Source: Psilocybe azurescens
Lineage: Eukaryota; Basidiomycota; Agaricomycetes; Agaricales; Agrocybaceae
Reading direction: 5' to 3'
Assembly (NCBI GenBank): GCA_023853785.1
Contig: JAJIRX010000496.1
Location: forward strand, 310,001-374,000
DNA length: 64,000 bases
Made by a program: the position numbers and the translations under genes. Positions 47,972 through 61,743 of the stretch are shown piece by piece; within the stretch, counting starts at the first letter, position 1; every line of letters begins with the position of its first letter. The notes beneath the pieces are model-generated. The model was not told the origin of the DNA, searched no databases, and saw nothing but the letters and a program-made list of their open reading frames with translations.

Positions 47972-50900
47972 ATGGCACCTAAAGTGTCACCAACAAATTC
48001 CCCCTGGCCCTTCCAATTACAATGTTGCAAAGTTGCTCATTATCGGACTTGTTTTTCATCTTGTTTATATTGGTTCAGTCTTCGACTGCTACTTCAAAAG
48101 CCCCGTTGTACATGGAATGAAAAGCTATGGACTTACCCAAACGGGTGCAGCTGCAAAGCGGCTTGTTCTCATTGTCGGTACGATATCAGCATTTCACACC
48201 ATGAACTGTGCAAACTGACGCTTGAACTCTGTTAATATAGGCGATGGCCTTCGCGCGGACTTGCTATTCTCATTGAACGCCTTTTCAGATATACCAAACT
48301 CTCCGGAAGTTGTTGCGCCGCATTTAAGATCTATTGTAGAAACGCGAGGCGCCTTCGGAATATCGCACACGCGTGTGCCTACGGAGAGTCGGCCAGGTCA
48401 CGTCGCGATTATAGGTGAGTCTTTTGTATTGGAAACAACTACGCGATAGAGTACTTATGCTCTTCTAGGTGGAATGTATGAAGATGTCTCCGCCGTCACG
48501 AAGGTATTCAACTTTTAGAGTTAATTCTATTCGCTGATGTTCAATGGACATTCAAAGGGATGGAAAACGAACCCGGTAGGCATGGATCTTGGTACTCTTA
48601 TTTTGTATACATCAGCGACTGATACGAATTATTCCGAAGGTTGACTTTGATTCTGTGTTTAACCAATCATCCTCCACATATTCTTTTGGGTCGCCCGACA
48701 TTTTGCCCATGTTCGCCAAAGGTGCTACACCTGGAAAGGTCAAAACATGGAGCTACAATGAGGAGGAGGAGGATTTCACTAAGGGTACGCAACACTTTCT
48801 GATCTTATTTTTCTTGTCGCAAAAAAAATTAACAGATGCCCGTTTTAGATGCAACTGCGTTAGATATGTGGGTTTTGGACCAGATGAAAACCCTTTTTGC
48901 AAATGCTACAGCCAATCCATCATTATCAGATGAACTACGCTCTGAAAAAGTTGTATTCTTCCTGCATCTGCTTGGCCTGGACACGACAGGACACTCGTAT
49001 CGGCCTCATTCCAAGGAATATATGGAGAATATTCAAGTGGTTGATAACATAGTTCGCGAAACTGAGAAACTCATAGCCGAATTCTATGGAGACAACGACA
49101 CAAGCTTCATCTTCACCGCAGATCATGGTATGTCTGTTATTGGGAATCACGGAGATGGGCGTAAGTCAAATGCATAATATCGCAGACAAAATCTCTACTA
49201 ATAAGTATCACCAGACCCTGATAATACGAGGACTCCCTTGATCGCTTGGGGCAGTGGCATCCGTGGTCCTCTATCAGACAGCAAACCCTCATCTCATGAC
49301 GCCTACTCAGAACCTTGGCATCTAGGTCATTTATTCCGTCGAGATGTAGAACAGGCAGACATCGCGTCGCTTATGGCGGCACTCATTGGGATAAATTGGC
49401 CAGTCAACTCGGTTGGCGTCTTACCTGATGTGAATCCGCTGCTTCCTGGCTATTTGGACACTTCTGTGCAAGGAGAAGAAGCTATTGCAGTAGCTGCGTT
49501 GACCAATGCAAAGGTATCGATCTACGGATATTTATTGGCTGTATATACTCATAGATACGTTACAGGTTATTCTGGAACAATATAGAGTGAAGCACGGTTC
49601 GTCTACATACCTTTTTCTCTCTCTTCGCATTTATTTGACTCTTAACCAGAACTCAAGAAAATGCAGACTTTACTATACACCCCTTTCAAGCCATTATCTG
49701 ATGTAACCACGACGGAAGACGCCCCCAAATCGCAGAAATCAATCGCCTCATTGCTGCAAAGCAATGGGGTGCGGCTTGTCAAGCTTCCTCCGATCTCATC
49801 CAACAAAGCCTGCACGGGCTGCACTATTTGCAAACGTATGATCGCTTCCTGATCAGAGCGTTCGTCACCGCTGCTTATATCGGCTGGGCGGCGTATGCCT
49901 CATTGTACCTATTCCGCCCTCTGGATCATGCATCGCCATCGAAGTCTCCTACCGTTTCTATCCAAACAATTATCTGCATCGCTAGCTGGGCGACACTAGT
50001 GGCGTTCTGGGCATCTTTGCTGTGCAAAGATCCCCTTTGAGCTTTTACGTCTATATCGCGTTTCCGTGCTACTTCTGGAACCAGTTCTTAGTTCAGGTCG
50101 CTGGTATGCTTGAAACACCTGGTAAAACCTCACAGAGGTGGAAGAGGGGTGGAATCTGGGACTTATCTTTGTCGTAAAGTCTCTGATGGTATTGTTGGCT
50201 CTGCTGGGCATGGTCGTGCGTCTCTTAGTTCATTTTTTCACTTGTACCGGATTCTAAGGAATTCGTCCTCTAGCTTGGGTATACGCACAGGTCCATTTGG
50301 AGCATCGGCTTTGGCATCATTGGTCTCGCCTGGCCGCTTTCGTGGAGCCAAGGTGTTCGTGCAAGGAATTGGCAGAGCTTAATCTTCTGGATTTCGTCAT
50401 GTCTTGCTACTTCAATATTCCCGCTTCTTTCCGTGGATAAGAGCGAAAGTCTAGTGACGATGTGTGTCTTCTTTACCCTTTTAATCGTGAATGAAGTATT
50501 GATGTCTTTTTGTTTGTGATTCCTTAGCATATCAGGGAGGTTGTGCGATAATCTTGTCAGGTTCATTCGCTGTGTGGCAAGTGCTGCGACCTGTCAAGGA
50601 ATCCAACACAAAAAGCAGACTGCTGCGTATATTTGTTTGTCAGGTATCGAAATGCCGGCTTTCATCTTACTCTGGCTTGTATATCTAATTACGTTGACTC
50701 AAAGATGATCTTTATATGTATTACAATGTTGATCACGGCGTCATCAGTTCGCCAGTTACAAGCTAAAAGGGACTTCCGTCCCTCAACCAATGGGCTGGGT
50801 GGATTGTACTTGGTGCGTGTGACAACATGGATGTGGCTCACTTCCTGATAATTATAATCAGCCATCTCATCTGCATTGCCCTTCCTTGTCGGGTTCAAAG

Positions 50901-51866
50901 GGCACACAAAGTACTCGAAGATACTCATGTATTTCCTTGGATTTGGACCATGCTTTGTTATACTTTCGATCAGTGTAGAGGGCCTCTTTTTATGGCTTAC
51001 TCTGCGGTTTTGGTGGCGTGGATTCAGGTCGAAATTGCAGTGCGCTCGAGTCAAAGCCATGGTTCTCCGTCGGCAATGACGGGCTCGGATACGCAGGAGC
51101 AGGACGCCGCAAAAGATAAGAAGGCAAAGACGAATTTAGCACAAGCTGCCGCGGCTCATAAATTCCAAATGGATGATTTGCGCATTGCACTGTTCTTTTT
51201 GTTCTTTGTTCAGGTTGGTTTCTTCGGGACTGGAAAGTACGTTTATTTCGTTTATTCTGAGAGGTTTGTTGACTGATGTTGGGGCTTTTATAGCGTTGCT
51301 TCTATATCGTATGTTCTTTTGAATTTGATTGACTCGTTGTACTAATTTGTCTTGGGCTTTCAGATCTTTCTACCTTGCGCCTGTCTATAGGCTGATACCC
51401 ATATTTAATCCTTTTTATATGTCCAGTTTACTCGTAAGTCTTCGATAGTTTGAGCAAATCTCACTTATTCATGTTCTTATCTTGCAGGTCTTCAAAATTA
51501 TCGCACCGTACATTATGCTCTCGGTATCATTTGCCGTTCTTAACGACTCTCTGAACCTCCCACCGTTCTCTCTCCTACTGGTCGCCCTTACAATCACCGA
51601 TGGTAAGCTTGCCTTTCTTGTTGTTCTGAAAGGAAGACGGTGGGGTTCGCTGACAATTTCAAACACTTTATATAGGTATGACTCTTGCCTTTTTCTTCCA
51701 GGTCCAAGATACAGGGTCGTGGCTGGAGATTGGCCAGTCCATCAGTTTCTTTTGTATAACCTCGCTGCTCCTCCTATGGTCTGCGGGCATATGTGCTGCT
51801 GGGGAATACCTCATGGCGGATGTCTTGGCGACATCGACTCCTTCACATCACCTTAAGCAAACTTGA
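47972..51866 (+). CDS. mcd4: GPI ethanolamine phosphate transferase 1 (Mcd4/PIG-N), copy A2
   Basis: Same gene as 15180-19089 and the same intron positions, including the 18-nt exon. Motifs [40 protein letters not shown] and [15 protein letters not shown] are all present. Lesions differ from copy A1: one extra C in 48000-48004 (A1 reads CATATACCCCTGG) and a missing T at 50014-50018 (A1 has TCTTTTGCT). Conversely it is in frame where A1 is broken. It also lacks a few codons present in A1 around 17130-17165. Adds ethanolamine phosphate to the GPI mannose 1 in the ER. Confidence 0.92.
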
Positions 51867-52721
51867 GGCATGACGACAACCGTTACTGCTAATATAAATT
51901 TCTCCATATCAAACGTCGGGGATGTTGTACCTGCGTTTCTGCTTTGGTCTTTTTGTTCTTTGCTGCGATAACTTTCACCATGAAACGCGCTTTGAGCCCT
52001 CGAGGTCGGAGTTGGGGATGCGCTTGTGTGATCTAGTGCTGGTATTGTCTTTTAGTTGGCAGACCTGGTCAAATTTGATTTCTGAACCCTTCTCTACCCA
52101 ACCTTTCTAAAAACTTTTCCAAAACGGCTCAGCGTGACATCATCCGAGATCACGTGGATGTTTTACCCAGCCTATTGACACCCTGACTTTATTGTTTCGA
52201 CCTTTGCAGGAAATTGCGCCCACGGCTATACAGGTACCCAAGTCTCAGGACTAGGAAACTGTGAATCGATGCAAGATAATTGTGATTCCACTATTTATCG
52301 ACGTCTTGTCCAATGTTTCGCCATAGGAATCTGGGATGAGTTGGAATGGGATATTGTCAGGCACTGCAAGTAAAGGGACGGATGCGAGACCATTTAACGG
52401 CACACACGTAATGAGGAAAAACAGATGAGCGGCCTCAATGTATTAAGCGCGCGTTTGGAGGAAAGCGTGCAGGGATGCTCGTACATCGGGTATACCGCAT
52501 GACTAATCACAGCATGGCAATATTCATTCTTATTGACCGGACTCCGCGGCACATCTTGTTCAGTGACACAACTTATTCCTAAAACGCCAATTGATCGTTA
52601 ATAGTTCCAGTCGAACTTGAACAATAACGAACCTCCTTAAATTCAAAACTTCTTCTAATGATTCAATAAATCAAAGTGGTTAAAACGACTGAACATTCCA
52701 GGGGAGCATTCCCTAATTGTC
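51867..52721. other. Intergenic spacer of A2
   Basis: Copy of 19090-19946. No gene seen. Confidence 0.5.
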
Positions 52722-54507
52722 ATGGCCAACCACACTGGCGATGGACTAAACTCTCCACCGGAGTATCGCTATTCTAGATCCACTGCACCCCCTCGATACT
52801 CTGCTGTATTCGCAGATCCCGGAGAGCGACTCCCTGTCGACGCTCTGCCCACCCAGCATGAGTTCGTTCTTCGTGGTGGAATCTTCAAGCCGAAACCATG
52901 GGCAACGCTTCGTGTCTACAGTAGACCATCGAAAGTCACACAAAAGCACCCAATATTCTTCGGAGGAGATATTGTGACGGGAACGATTGATCTCAAGCTT
53001 GATAATCAAGTTATTAACTCAATCTCGATAGTGGTCAGTTTTCTTCGGTTTCTCTTCTTTGGTCGGCTCTGATAAATCAATTGAACAGCTTAAAGGACTC
53101 CTCGTCACCAGCTTCCGATCTGACGGAGGGTCCTATATTTTCCTGGAGCATACACATAACGTATGGAGCAAAACAGACGGGGATCCAAGAGAACCCACAT
53201 CTACTAGGAATAACTCCAACGGGAAACTATCTGGAAAATTGGAGTTCTCTTTTGCATTCCCTTTCCCGACCACAGTCAACTTTTCATCTCTAACATCCAA
53301 CAAAGGAAGGAATATCCTCCCAGGATCGATGGTATATCAGACACCTCAAACCTTCTTGGAGCATAACATCACGTCGAATGTGGAATATGAACTGGTCTTA
53401 CTGATCACCCATGGCGCGCTGCGACCTGATAGCAAGTAGGTCTACTTTCCACATTTCATTCCTTAATATCCGTTTATATCTTTCTTCAAAACTTCAGGCT
53501 TAAATCTCGTGTTCGATTCATCCCACAAATAACTCCTGATCCACCCTCAGACATGAGACAAATGGCATACAGTGAAGGCGCATTATTACCAGGACCTGAA
53601 GCTGATCCCGAAGGTTGGGCCTCTCTACCGCAGTTCTCGATCAAAGGAATTCTTAACCAGCACGAAAAGGTCGAACTGGATTATCACGTAAGTCATACCA
53701 CAGCTTTCTTGTTCGTTAACTAATTATTACCTTCTATTTCGCTTAGCTCTATCTGGCAAAGCCTGTGAATATATTAGTCTTCTCTCAAAATATCAGCTTC
53801 TAATGATGGGTTTAGCTTTGTTATACCAGAGGCACCGTCATACCTTGCTATCTTATGATTTCGAGTCATGATTCTCGATCGCTTGAGATTCTCGCTGACC
53901 CTCAGCTGCAATACGTGCGCCTTACCCGACGAATACGATACTTCGACGAGCCTGCAAAATGTGTCGAACAATATCTGCAAGGAAAGGAGCCGACTACTCT
54001 GGAAGAAGTCGAGGAAGCAGAACTAGCTGTATGGTGGGTGCCACCCAAGGACGTTCTTCAAGAGCCGTACCTAAAGAGATTGGAGGGGGAAATTCATCTT
54101 GCGAAGGAGCTTACACCATCATCCAACTTTCTGCCTTTATCTGTCGAGGTCAGTCATGATGGTCCAGCACATTTATGTTTTCTGTTGCTCAAAATATATG
54201 CTACTATTCACAGTATTCTGCTGAGGTTATGCCGTTGAGCACAGGAATTTTCAAACATTCCGTGCATTCCAATGTCGAGGGGTCACTGAGCAATAAGGAG
54301 CGTGGATCTCAAGAGCAAATCATACTGAGCTACCCCGTAACGATTGCCACCTTCAATCCTAGCGGTCCTGCACAAGTCGCATTCACTCAGCGCCAGAGAC
54401 CTTCTCTAGTACATCGGCAGGATGGAGATAATGGTGTTAATTTTCACCGCATGTCGAGCGCTAAATTCGGTTTGTCCCGTGTTCTTCTGTGCAAGATTTC
54501 AGGCTGA
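52722..54507 (+). CDS. Arrestin-like (alpha-arrestin) protein, copy A2
   Basis: Same gene as 19947-21731, but readable throughout: AAA at 52893-52895 keeps frame into WATLRVYSRPSKVTQKHPIF, and CGA (Arg) stands where A1 has TGA, in LKSRVRFIPQITPD. PPEY and PPRY near the N-terminus, arrestin-type strands, RGTVIPCYLMISS, then LSTGIFKHSVHSNVEG and IATFNPSGPAQVAFTQRQRP at the C-terminus. Introns begin with GTCAGT (53035), GTAGGT (53435), GTAAGT (53688), GTGAAT (53766) and GTCAGT (54149). Likely the functional copy. Probably links a membrane cargo to ubiquitin ligase; cargo unknown. Confidence 0.8.
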
Positions 54508-55168
54508 AATCAACTCTTTACGCTACTTGTATCAGGATACAGTGATTCGGCTGGCCTGTGCATTTGATTGCCGCTTAGTGTATGTGATAGTTTGTCGTTG
54601 TCAAGTGTGGCGTCACTGGCGAGCTCCGTAAGCATGCTCTTCGTATATTTTTCTTGTCGTCGTTTTATGCTGCCGACTTGGTTCAAGTTGTACTTTAAAA
54701 CAAAAATCTCGTAAAAGACTGGAAATAGATAGTGGTTGTTTGATGTTGCACTTGTGGGCACGGCACTACCGCCTTGGAGTACACAATGCCTCGCCGGCCC
54801 TAAGCTCAACGTCACGTGACTGAAACAACGGGCGTCAATCCCAACGTCCATACGACTTCGCGTTGACCATCAAGTCTATTGCGTCGGTTTCAGTCAATAA
54901 TCAATGTAAGTGCTTCTTAATATTATAGACCGACTATAGCCAGCCCAAATTTCGTTGTGGATACGCATAGAGTTAATGTTTCTCAATGATACATGGTATC
55001 CAGTTCCTTTGATGATATGGCCATTGGTGCTTTTTGTCATTTGTTTGTTCGTAGTTTGGTCCATCCTCAGTGTGTATATTCTACATCGATGATAGCAGAT
55101 AAGTGCCATTGTTGCATTTCCATCTATAAAAGTGCGCTTTAACCACTCCCAGATCAACTTAAACTACT
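54508..55168. other. Intergenic spacer of A2
   Basis: Copy of 21732-22393. No gene seen. Confidence 0.5.
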
Positions 55169-56145
55169 ATGCCGCAAACATTCACCATTAGTCGCATACA
55201 TCCCAACCACGATGCGATACATGTGAAGGAGAAACCAAGCAATGCTACTGAAGCCATGATGTACGCAACCTCCAGAAGTCCGTCTACAGCAGCTAGAAAC
55301 GTAAGTGAGGTCTGGTATTTGTTGTCAGATTTACGCATTGAAGGTAGGAGAAGTCAGATAATGTAGATAGCAGCAGACCTTCAAAGAAGACGAGCCAGAA
55401 ACGAAAGGCGAAGGATGGTCCTTTTGAGGTAAAATCAGTGGGACAGAAATCAAGCAAGACGAGGAAGGTCGCATCTCATCGGAAAGCCGCAACTTCCTCT
55501 AAGTCACAGAAGGTGCGATACCCAGACGAGCCAGTCATAGATGCCACTGTGAGAACGAAGGTATCGCTGCATGCTGCAGTAGCTACTGATTTGGGCATTT
55601 CAATTGGGCCATCGATACCAGACATAAAGGTATGCTAACCCATTATGTTTCACTATGTGGCGCTCACGTTTAAACATCAGGAAAACTCAGATAGTAGAAG
55701 TAAGAAAATCAAAAGAACTGAGAAACAGAAAGAAAAGGAGGGGACACGCCTCCCTACGTCCAAATCCACTCTTCAAACAACTAGCTCGGAGGCGTCGAAA
55801 GCGTCGGCTCCAACTACTTCTGCACAGCAATCAAAGCGAAAAGATCAGCAGCAGCCACAACGCGTAAAACAACTAACACAACCATGTGACGTCTTGCCAG
55901 TGCTACCAGCTGTCCGTAATGTACCCCCGGTTGTTTCCAACAATGCGTCACGGGCGCTAGGTGAAGCTTTAAAGAGTATTCCTGCTTCTGCACCCTTACC
56001 ACAGCCATCCATCCCGCCACATGTCACCTGGGAGGAGTCCCAGTCTCGTCTACCGGACCAGACTCTGCGATACACTGCACAAGGGACGCTATACACACTG
56101 AGCACATATAGCTCACTCTCGGAATGGAACAAGTTTCCCGAGTAA
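55169..56145 (+). CDS. Unknown Lys/Ser-rich protein, copy A2
   Basis: Copy of 22394-23374: MPQTFTISRIHPNHDAIHVK start and SEWNKFPE end. Near 55343-55366 it has two extra bases and an in-frame TAG compared with A1. Either the gene is dead here or this stretch is an intron (GTAAGT at 55301 and GTAGGA at 55344 are possible donors), in which case A1 would use it too. The second exon, 55681-56145, is open and lacks two residues (Glu-Ser) present in A1. Function unknown, probably nuclear. Confidence 0.5.
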
Positions 56146-57960
56146 CAGCAGGTAACAGTAATCATGTAAGAGAGCGGTGTCGAGATGTACACACTTCCGT
56201 GAAACAGTAGAATTAGGCTATAGCCAATCAATTGTCTCTTAAATATTCACGAACCATTTTTCGGACAGCAAAGCATAGGGATTGTTCTGTCGTTGTGGTA
56301 TAATACCTTGGAACACCCATGCTCGGTGTGGAATGCAATTTTAGAATTTTTATTTCAAAACCTTGGGAGACTAAACTAAAATTTATTTTTTATACTTTGT
56401 AAATCGATGCAGCGGTTGCTGAGTTACAGATATGTGCAATACTTCTGGACACTACTGTACAGTCCGAGCAACTAGATGCCAGAGTGTATTTATAGTACCA
56501 TTTTGGTGTAACGGTTACGGCTTGTCGGACTGGTATGACTAGCTTACAACCTACCTGCCAAAGCTACGACCAACTAGGCACGCGCGATCTACTCTTCTGA
56601 AGATCGTCAGTTTCCCGAGCAAGCATCGATCTAGATTAGTGTTAGGAATCCCGTGGTAATTTATGCCCAATTAACCTCACCAGAATTTCAAGAATCCCAG
56701 CTGCTGACGATAGGTGAACAGCGGAGCTTGTAGGGTATGTAGTCAGATAACAGACAATGAGAGCACTCAAAAGGTATATCAGTGGCTCAAGAACATCAGA
56801 ACAGCGTGCTTTCTACACACCCTTCGCTCTACCTTGTTTACGGAAAGATTTACTACGCAAAGTCCTGCTTCAGAACACGAGCAAGAAATATAACCCATTC
56901 CCTTAGTGCTATAATTGAACAAACGTATATCCTAGCTGTGAGATGATTGCTGATGTTTTCTCTGAGCTCTTGAACAGGTAAAAATCTTCTATTCACAAAA
57001 TAGTACCCAAGATCAAATACTTGGCCATGCCGTAGTAGACGAGAGACATAATTTTAGCTGAACGAAGCATGTTTCAAGCTTTCAGTAGCACAGATCAGTG
57101 ATTCGGAAAGAATATGAAGGTCCAATAAGTATAGCTCGCAAAGGGATCTCAGTAACAAGATATCTTTTGACTCTCGTATCCTCCCAGGTTATGGCCGGTA
57201 GCCAGTCTAGAAGATATATTTTGTCAACTTTATGACACGAGATTCTGTTTAGACAACGTACCTGCGAGCGTACTTCAGCTTGGATCTGATGACGGATGAC
57301 CCAGATGATTGCTTACGACGAGAGAACGCTAGAATATATGAGGTGAAAGTTCATCGAGAAGTTCTATCATCTCCGTTGGCAAATTTCCATCGCAATCATC
57401 CAAAAAAGGATTTGTCTGTGTCTCAGGCAGAAGGCATTGTAACACCATAGTCCAGTACTCGCGATAGGAAGTCGCTTCCATGGCAAGTCCTTTAGGGGGG
57501 AAAGCAAAGCATATTCGCTGTAACTACCACTGAAGTGTGGGTCACATTGGCGACAAACAATCTGCCAGCATTGCTCATGCGAAACTTTCCCCCAATAAAT
57601 TTGGGATCATTTTGTAGGCACAGAAAACCTGAGTCTAAGGGACCGGTAGACCGTAGAAACGCCAACAGAGTGACAAAATGGTAAGATTGTGTCAATGACG
57701 AAGCATATTGTGAGAGTGGTTTTCAAGAGGTTTGTAGGCGGATTCTACTTTTTAGCCTCCTCTGGGTGGTTATAGGCAGTGCGCATTGGGGGCACATTGA
57801 CTTTGCCAATGAAACGCTTTACAGACCCATCTTCACCCTACTAGTTGGCCTGTGATAGTCGAGCATGAGTGGCAAGAATTCGCATGGACACCTTAAGAGT
57901 GGCTCAGTGGCGAGTCACAGACGATCCTAGGCTTGTCATGTGCAAAGTTCGTGAACCGGC
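56146..57960. other. 1.8 kb without a recognisable gene (A2)
   Basis: Copy of 23375-25204. Ends at GTGAACCGGC, after which unique sequence begins. Confidence 0.5.
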
Positions 57961-58131
57961 GTCTCTGTCGAGGCGACAAACAAACCAGTTGCATCAAGTG
58001 GGCGAACGTCGGCATGTGACCGAGTTGAGTTGACCCCAGCTCACGCGTATCTTTTCGATTTCCACATCCAATCTCCCAGAATTCCTCCTTTTCGTCTTTT
58101 GAAGTCCGGATTCCACACATCCTGGAGACAT

Positions 58132-59704
58132 ATGTCCTCATCCACATTAAGCGCACGATACTGGCTTCTGAAAGCTGAGCCAGACACGCGCATCGTTAAG
58201 GGAAAAGATGTTAAAGTGAGTTCGCGTAGGACTCCGGCTCTGCGTCGAGAGTCCACGTTGCAACAGCAGGAGCTGTGCAGACAGTGCAATGCAGTCTGAA
58301 TGTGGGCGGTGATATCTTGATCATGATATCATACGCGTTGTCTGCATCATAATCGTGTCCGACCTCGTCTCGTTTGCGCGTCATCCTACGGCATACTAAT
58401 ACTAAAGCTGGCCTGTGTGGTTGATTCTAGTTTAGCGTTGATGACTTTGAACACGTTAAGACATCGCCTTGGGAAGGTGTGCGGAACTACGAGGCGCGGA
58501 ATCTGATGAAAGAGATGAAAGAAGGGGACAAGGTTGGTTTTCCGAGGTTCACTCATCATGCCCTAATCCTATATCGGTCTTCTATGTTTAGGCCCTCTTC
58601 TATCACTCAAATTGTAAAGTGCCAGGTATGTACTCGAGTACATATATCGGGACTCTGTCATCCCCAGAAAACCCGCATTGCTGATCAGTATGGCCGTCTC
58701 TATTTAGGCATTGCCGCGTTTGCACAGGTATGCAACGATGCTGGACAAATAGAACATAAGTAAACCTTTCCTGTTCTTACGTACGTATAGGTATCCAAAG
58801 AAGCATATCCGGACTGTAAGCCTCGAAATCAATTCACAGGCTGAATGCGCTGATGAAGGATATCTATATTGAAGTCACGGCATGGGACTCGTATGTCTGA
58901 ATCCATCCTGTGTCACCATGACGATAAGTCTAACGAACTGCCTACCAAAGATCACATCCGTACTACGACCCAGTGAGTGCCATCGCTCACAAACTATAAT
59001 CATCTCATCACGAACAAAACACGCATGATAGAAATCAGACCCCAAAAGAACCCAAATGGTTCATGGTAGATCTGACATTCACATCGCGCGCACCACACTT
59101 CGTGCCACTCGCGCTTCTGCGCAAGATCTCTGACCTCGCGCCATCACCGCAAGGCATCCCAGATGAAATTGCCTACATCGGCGAAGCTGGTGTAGCATCT
59201 ATTAAAAGTAAGTGACTCGTCACTAGCACTTCGGTTTTCTTCGCATTATGCTGTGTGTTGTTTGTGATATATTGGGCAGCGGTTGATGAGCGCGTACGAC
59301 GCTTTGATTTGATAGATATGGATCTGGTGACCCGCGGACGACTGAGCGTGCAGCGCGTCGATGAGGGCGCGTGGAAAGCCATCAATGAACTGGCGAAGAA
59401 CGGAGGATGGGAGGATATGGATCTTCGGCCGGGCAAGAAAGGTAACACGATAGCGAGTGCAAACCCAAAATCGAAGATGCCCAAGAAGAAAGCGCCGGCG
59501 GCTTCACAAGCAAAGAAGGATGTCGACGATTCGGAAGAGCAGGCACAGGCTGAGTTGGAGAAGCCGGTCGAGAAAGTGACTGCTGCTACTGCGACGAAGG
59601 CGAAGGCGAAGCGGAAACGAGAGGCTCAGGCTGTAGGTGAACTTGAATCTGAACTGACGGGTGAACGAGATGGCCTGCGACGATCTACTAGAGCGAAGAA
59701 ATAA
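58132..59704 (+). CDS. EVE-domain protein, thymocyte nuclear protein 1-like
   Basis: EVE domains are PUA-like folds that bind modified bases; THYN1 is the eukaryotic type, nuclear, with unclear role. Exons begin 58132-58215, 58431-58532, 58592-58625, 58708-58727, then from about 58791, 58866, 58954, 59041 and 59279 to the stop at 59704. Motifs: YWLLKAEPDTR, FSVDDFEHVKTSPWEGVRNY, ARNLMKEMKEGD, ALFYHSNCKVPGIAAFAQV, KEAYPD, SSHPYYDP, and PKWFMVDLTFTSRAPHFVPL, in the order of the family. A Lys/Ala-rich tail of about 90 residues follows, ending RRSTRAKK, which suggests nucleic-acid contact or a nuclear signal. No frame break seen. First gene after the duplication; its promoter starts close to the A2 edge. 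Confidence 0.9.
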
Positions 59705-61743
59705 TGATGAGCCGCTTCAATCAGTTACTAATAATAAATGTACTCTAGTGTAAGTGTAGTGTAAGTACAATAATGCTTCATTTGTGCCCCTCTTACATAC
59801 TCATGTTTGAACAGATCAGAGTGTTCTTACGTACTTCAATGAACGTTCGCGGCAGGAGTGTATTACTACCAGGCTTTTTGTGCCTGTCTATCGTTGTTTC
59901 AAGTTGGAGAGATCGACGTATTTACTTACGCATAATGTGGCGCCTGTTTATAAATAGCCATCACGAATGAAAGGGAATAACCTAGCAAACCTAGAGCAAA
60001 CCTTATACATTGAGTCTCAGGCCGAGTGAGCGTGTTCAATACAGCTCCATCTTACGGCGTAAGGCGAGTGCGTAGTAGACGTGATATATCATCTTTCTTT
60101 ATCATAGTTTGATATGAAACGCTTTATTAAACCGTACTACAGCGTCATAATCAAGTCATGATCCACTTGAAGAAAATCAGGAACTTAGCCGTTATAATAC
60201 CCATCCCGAGCCATTGCGCAGCAGCGATTGTATCTGGAAGAACACGGAAATGGAAAAATAATGGCGCAGCACTGCCAGTCTAAGTGATTCTATGTGTGCT
60301 CCATACAATTCAATATCATCAATAGAACCATAAGAATGAGAATGAGATTGATATCAAGGGTTGTTTATTTAAAGTGTTTTCTAGACCTAACTAATCAGAA
60401 TAAATATACGTATGTGTGCACTTGAAACCCCAAAGATGACCTTTTCCTCCGTCAATCCGGCTCGACCGTCCGCGGCACTGCAGTCTCCCAGAAGGAGCTG
60501 AATCTATTTTAACCTGCGCGTGTCTTTGGGATTGTCGCAAGATTGTGGTTTCTTTCCTAGAACTGCGGATTTTGCAGCTGTAACCTAAGGGTTCAGTAAT
60601 GACTGGCCATTCATAAATTTCAGTGCTGATAATCGTTGTTTACAGTGGGCTCATGGCCGTCTTTGTGTAGATTAGTATATGAATACAATAATTTAGAGAA
60701 GTTCCTATACTACTAGGAATCCCAATTACAGAAGATGCGCAGACTACGTTGATGCATGTGGTGGACATTTTGTTTTGATTCTCCACCTATAGCAGTAAGA
60801 GCGCAGAGGTTCCAACTGCCGACGTCGGCATTTCGGGGAAAAGGTCGGTCAGTGGATTTCCGACATTTGTATCAATCAGACGTGCACGGAAGGCGCCAAC
60901 TTCACTTGACATACAGCCATTCCGATTTTTTCCTATGTGCGATTACAATGGGAGAAGATACATGAGGCGCGCAGTAACAAGTCATACATGCTTCCCCTAG
61001 CCGTCAGATTCATACTCCGTACAGTACGGGAGGTACTTTTGCTCTTCGGGTTTTCTTGGGTGGAAATGTCTTGGATCCGGTACATTTGATGCTCCAAGTA
61101 ATCCTACTAAGTAATAGTATTGCACAGGTATCTAATAATGTAAGAACAGGCATGTTACTGTATAGTTTTTCGGTTGACAAGAGGATTATTTTGTATCTGT
61201 TAAGTGAAGTGTCGAAACATCTTGTTAAAGGAATCGATTCAAAAGGTTTACTTGAAGGCGACTTACATACGTAGGTTGCTCGAGAGTCGAAGGGCGTTCT
61301 GTGGCTATGCAACTGTGCGAGTACCCATGACCTATTTGGCCAAGCCGCCTAGCCGTGCCGCGGCAAGTATCCAAGCGTATTCATTCGGTCGTTCAGATTC
61401 ATTCTCAGCTTTGCTATGCAAGTTCAAGTTCGGCTTCACGTTCTTCACGCCCATATTGTCTGTGAGCGCATCGGATATGTACAGGAATGACACGAAAACA
61501 ACTCTAGTATACTTCTATGAGTTTCAGGTCAATGTAGAAGATTGGCGTACATAAATTCCAAAACCAAAGGGAGGTATCCGAGGGGTTGTCGGAGGCTGTG
61601 TGCTGCGCATATGTCTAGCGTGGAGATTAGTCCCATATACGGGCGAGCATGTGCCTCGACCTCTCACTGGGATATTTCGCTTATAAGACGCTGTAGCGGG
61701 CCCTTGATAGGTTCTTCTCACCGCACCAAAGTACCCCTCCAAC
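59705..61743. other. 2 kb without a recognisable gene
   Basis: Short frames at 60756-60965, 61010-61312 and 61204-61554 have no motif and no exon chain. Contains the 3' end of the EVE gene and the promoter of the stomatin-like gene. Confidence 0.5.

Larger units (their letters stand above)
27599..57960. repeat. Segmental duplication, copy A2 (expanded by insertions to 30.4 kb)
   Basis: Same genes in the same order and orientation as A1 (11450-25204). It carries three large insertions missing from A1: 29810-30480, 30802-34065 and about 34585-47186. A 50-bp stretch after position 27638 is also absent in A1. Confidence 0.95.
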
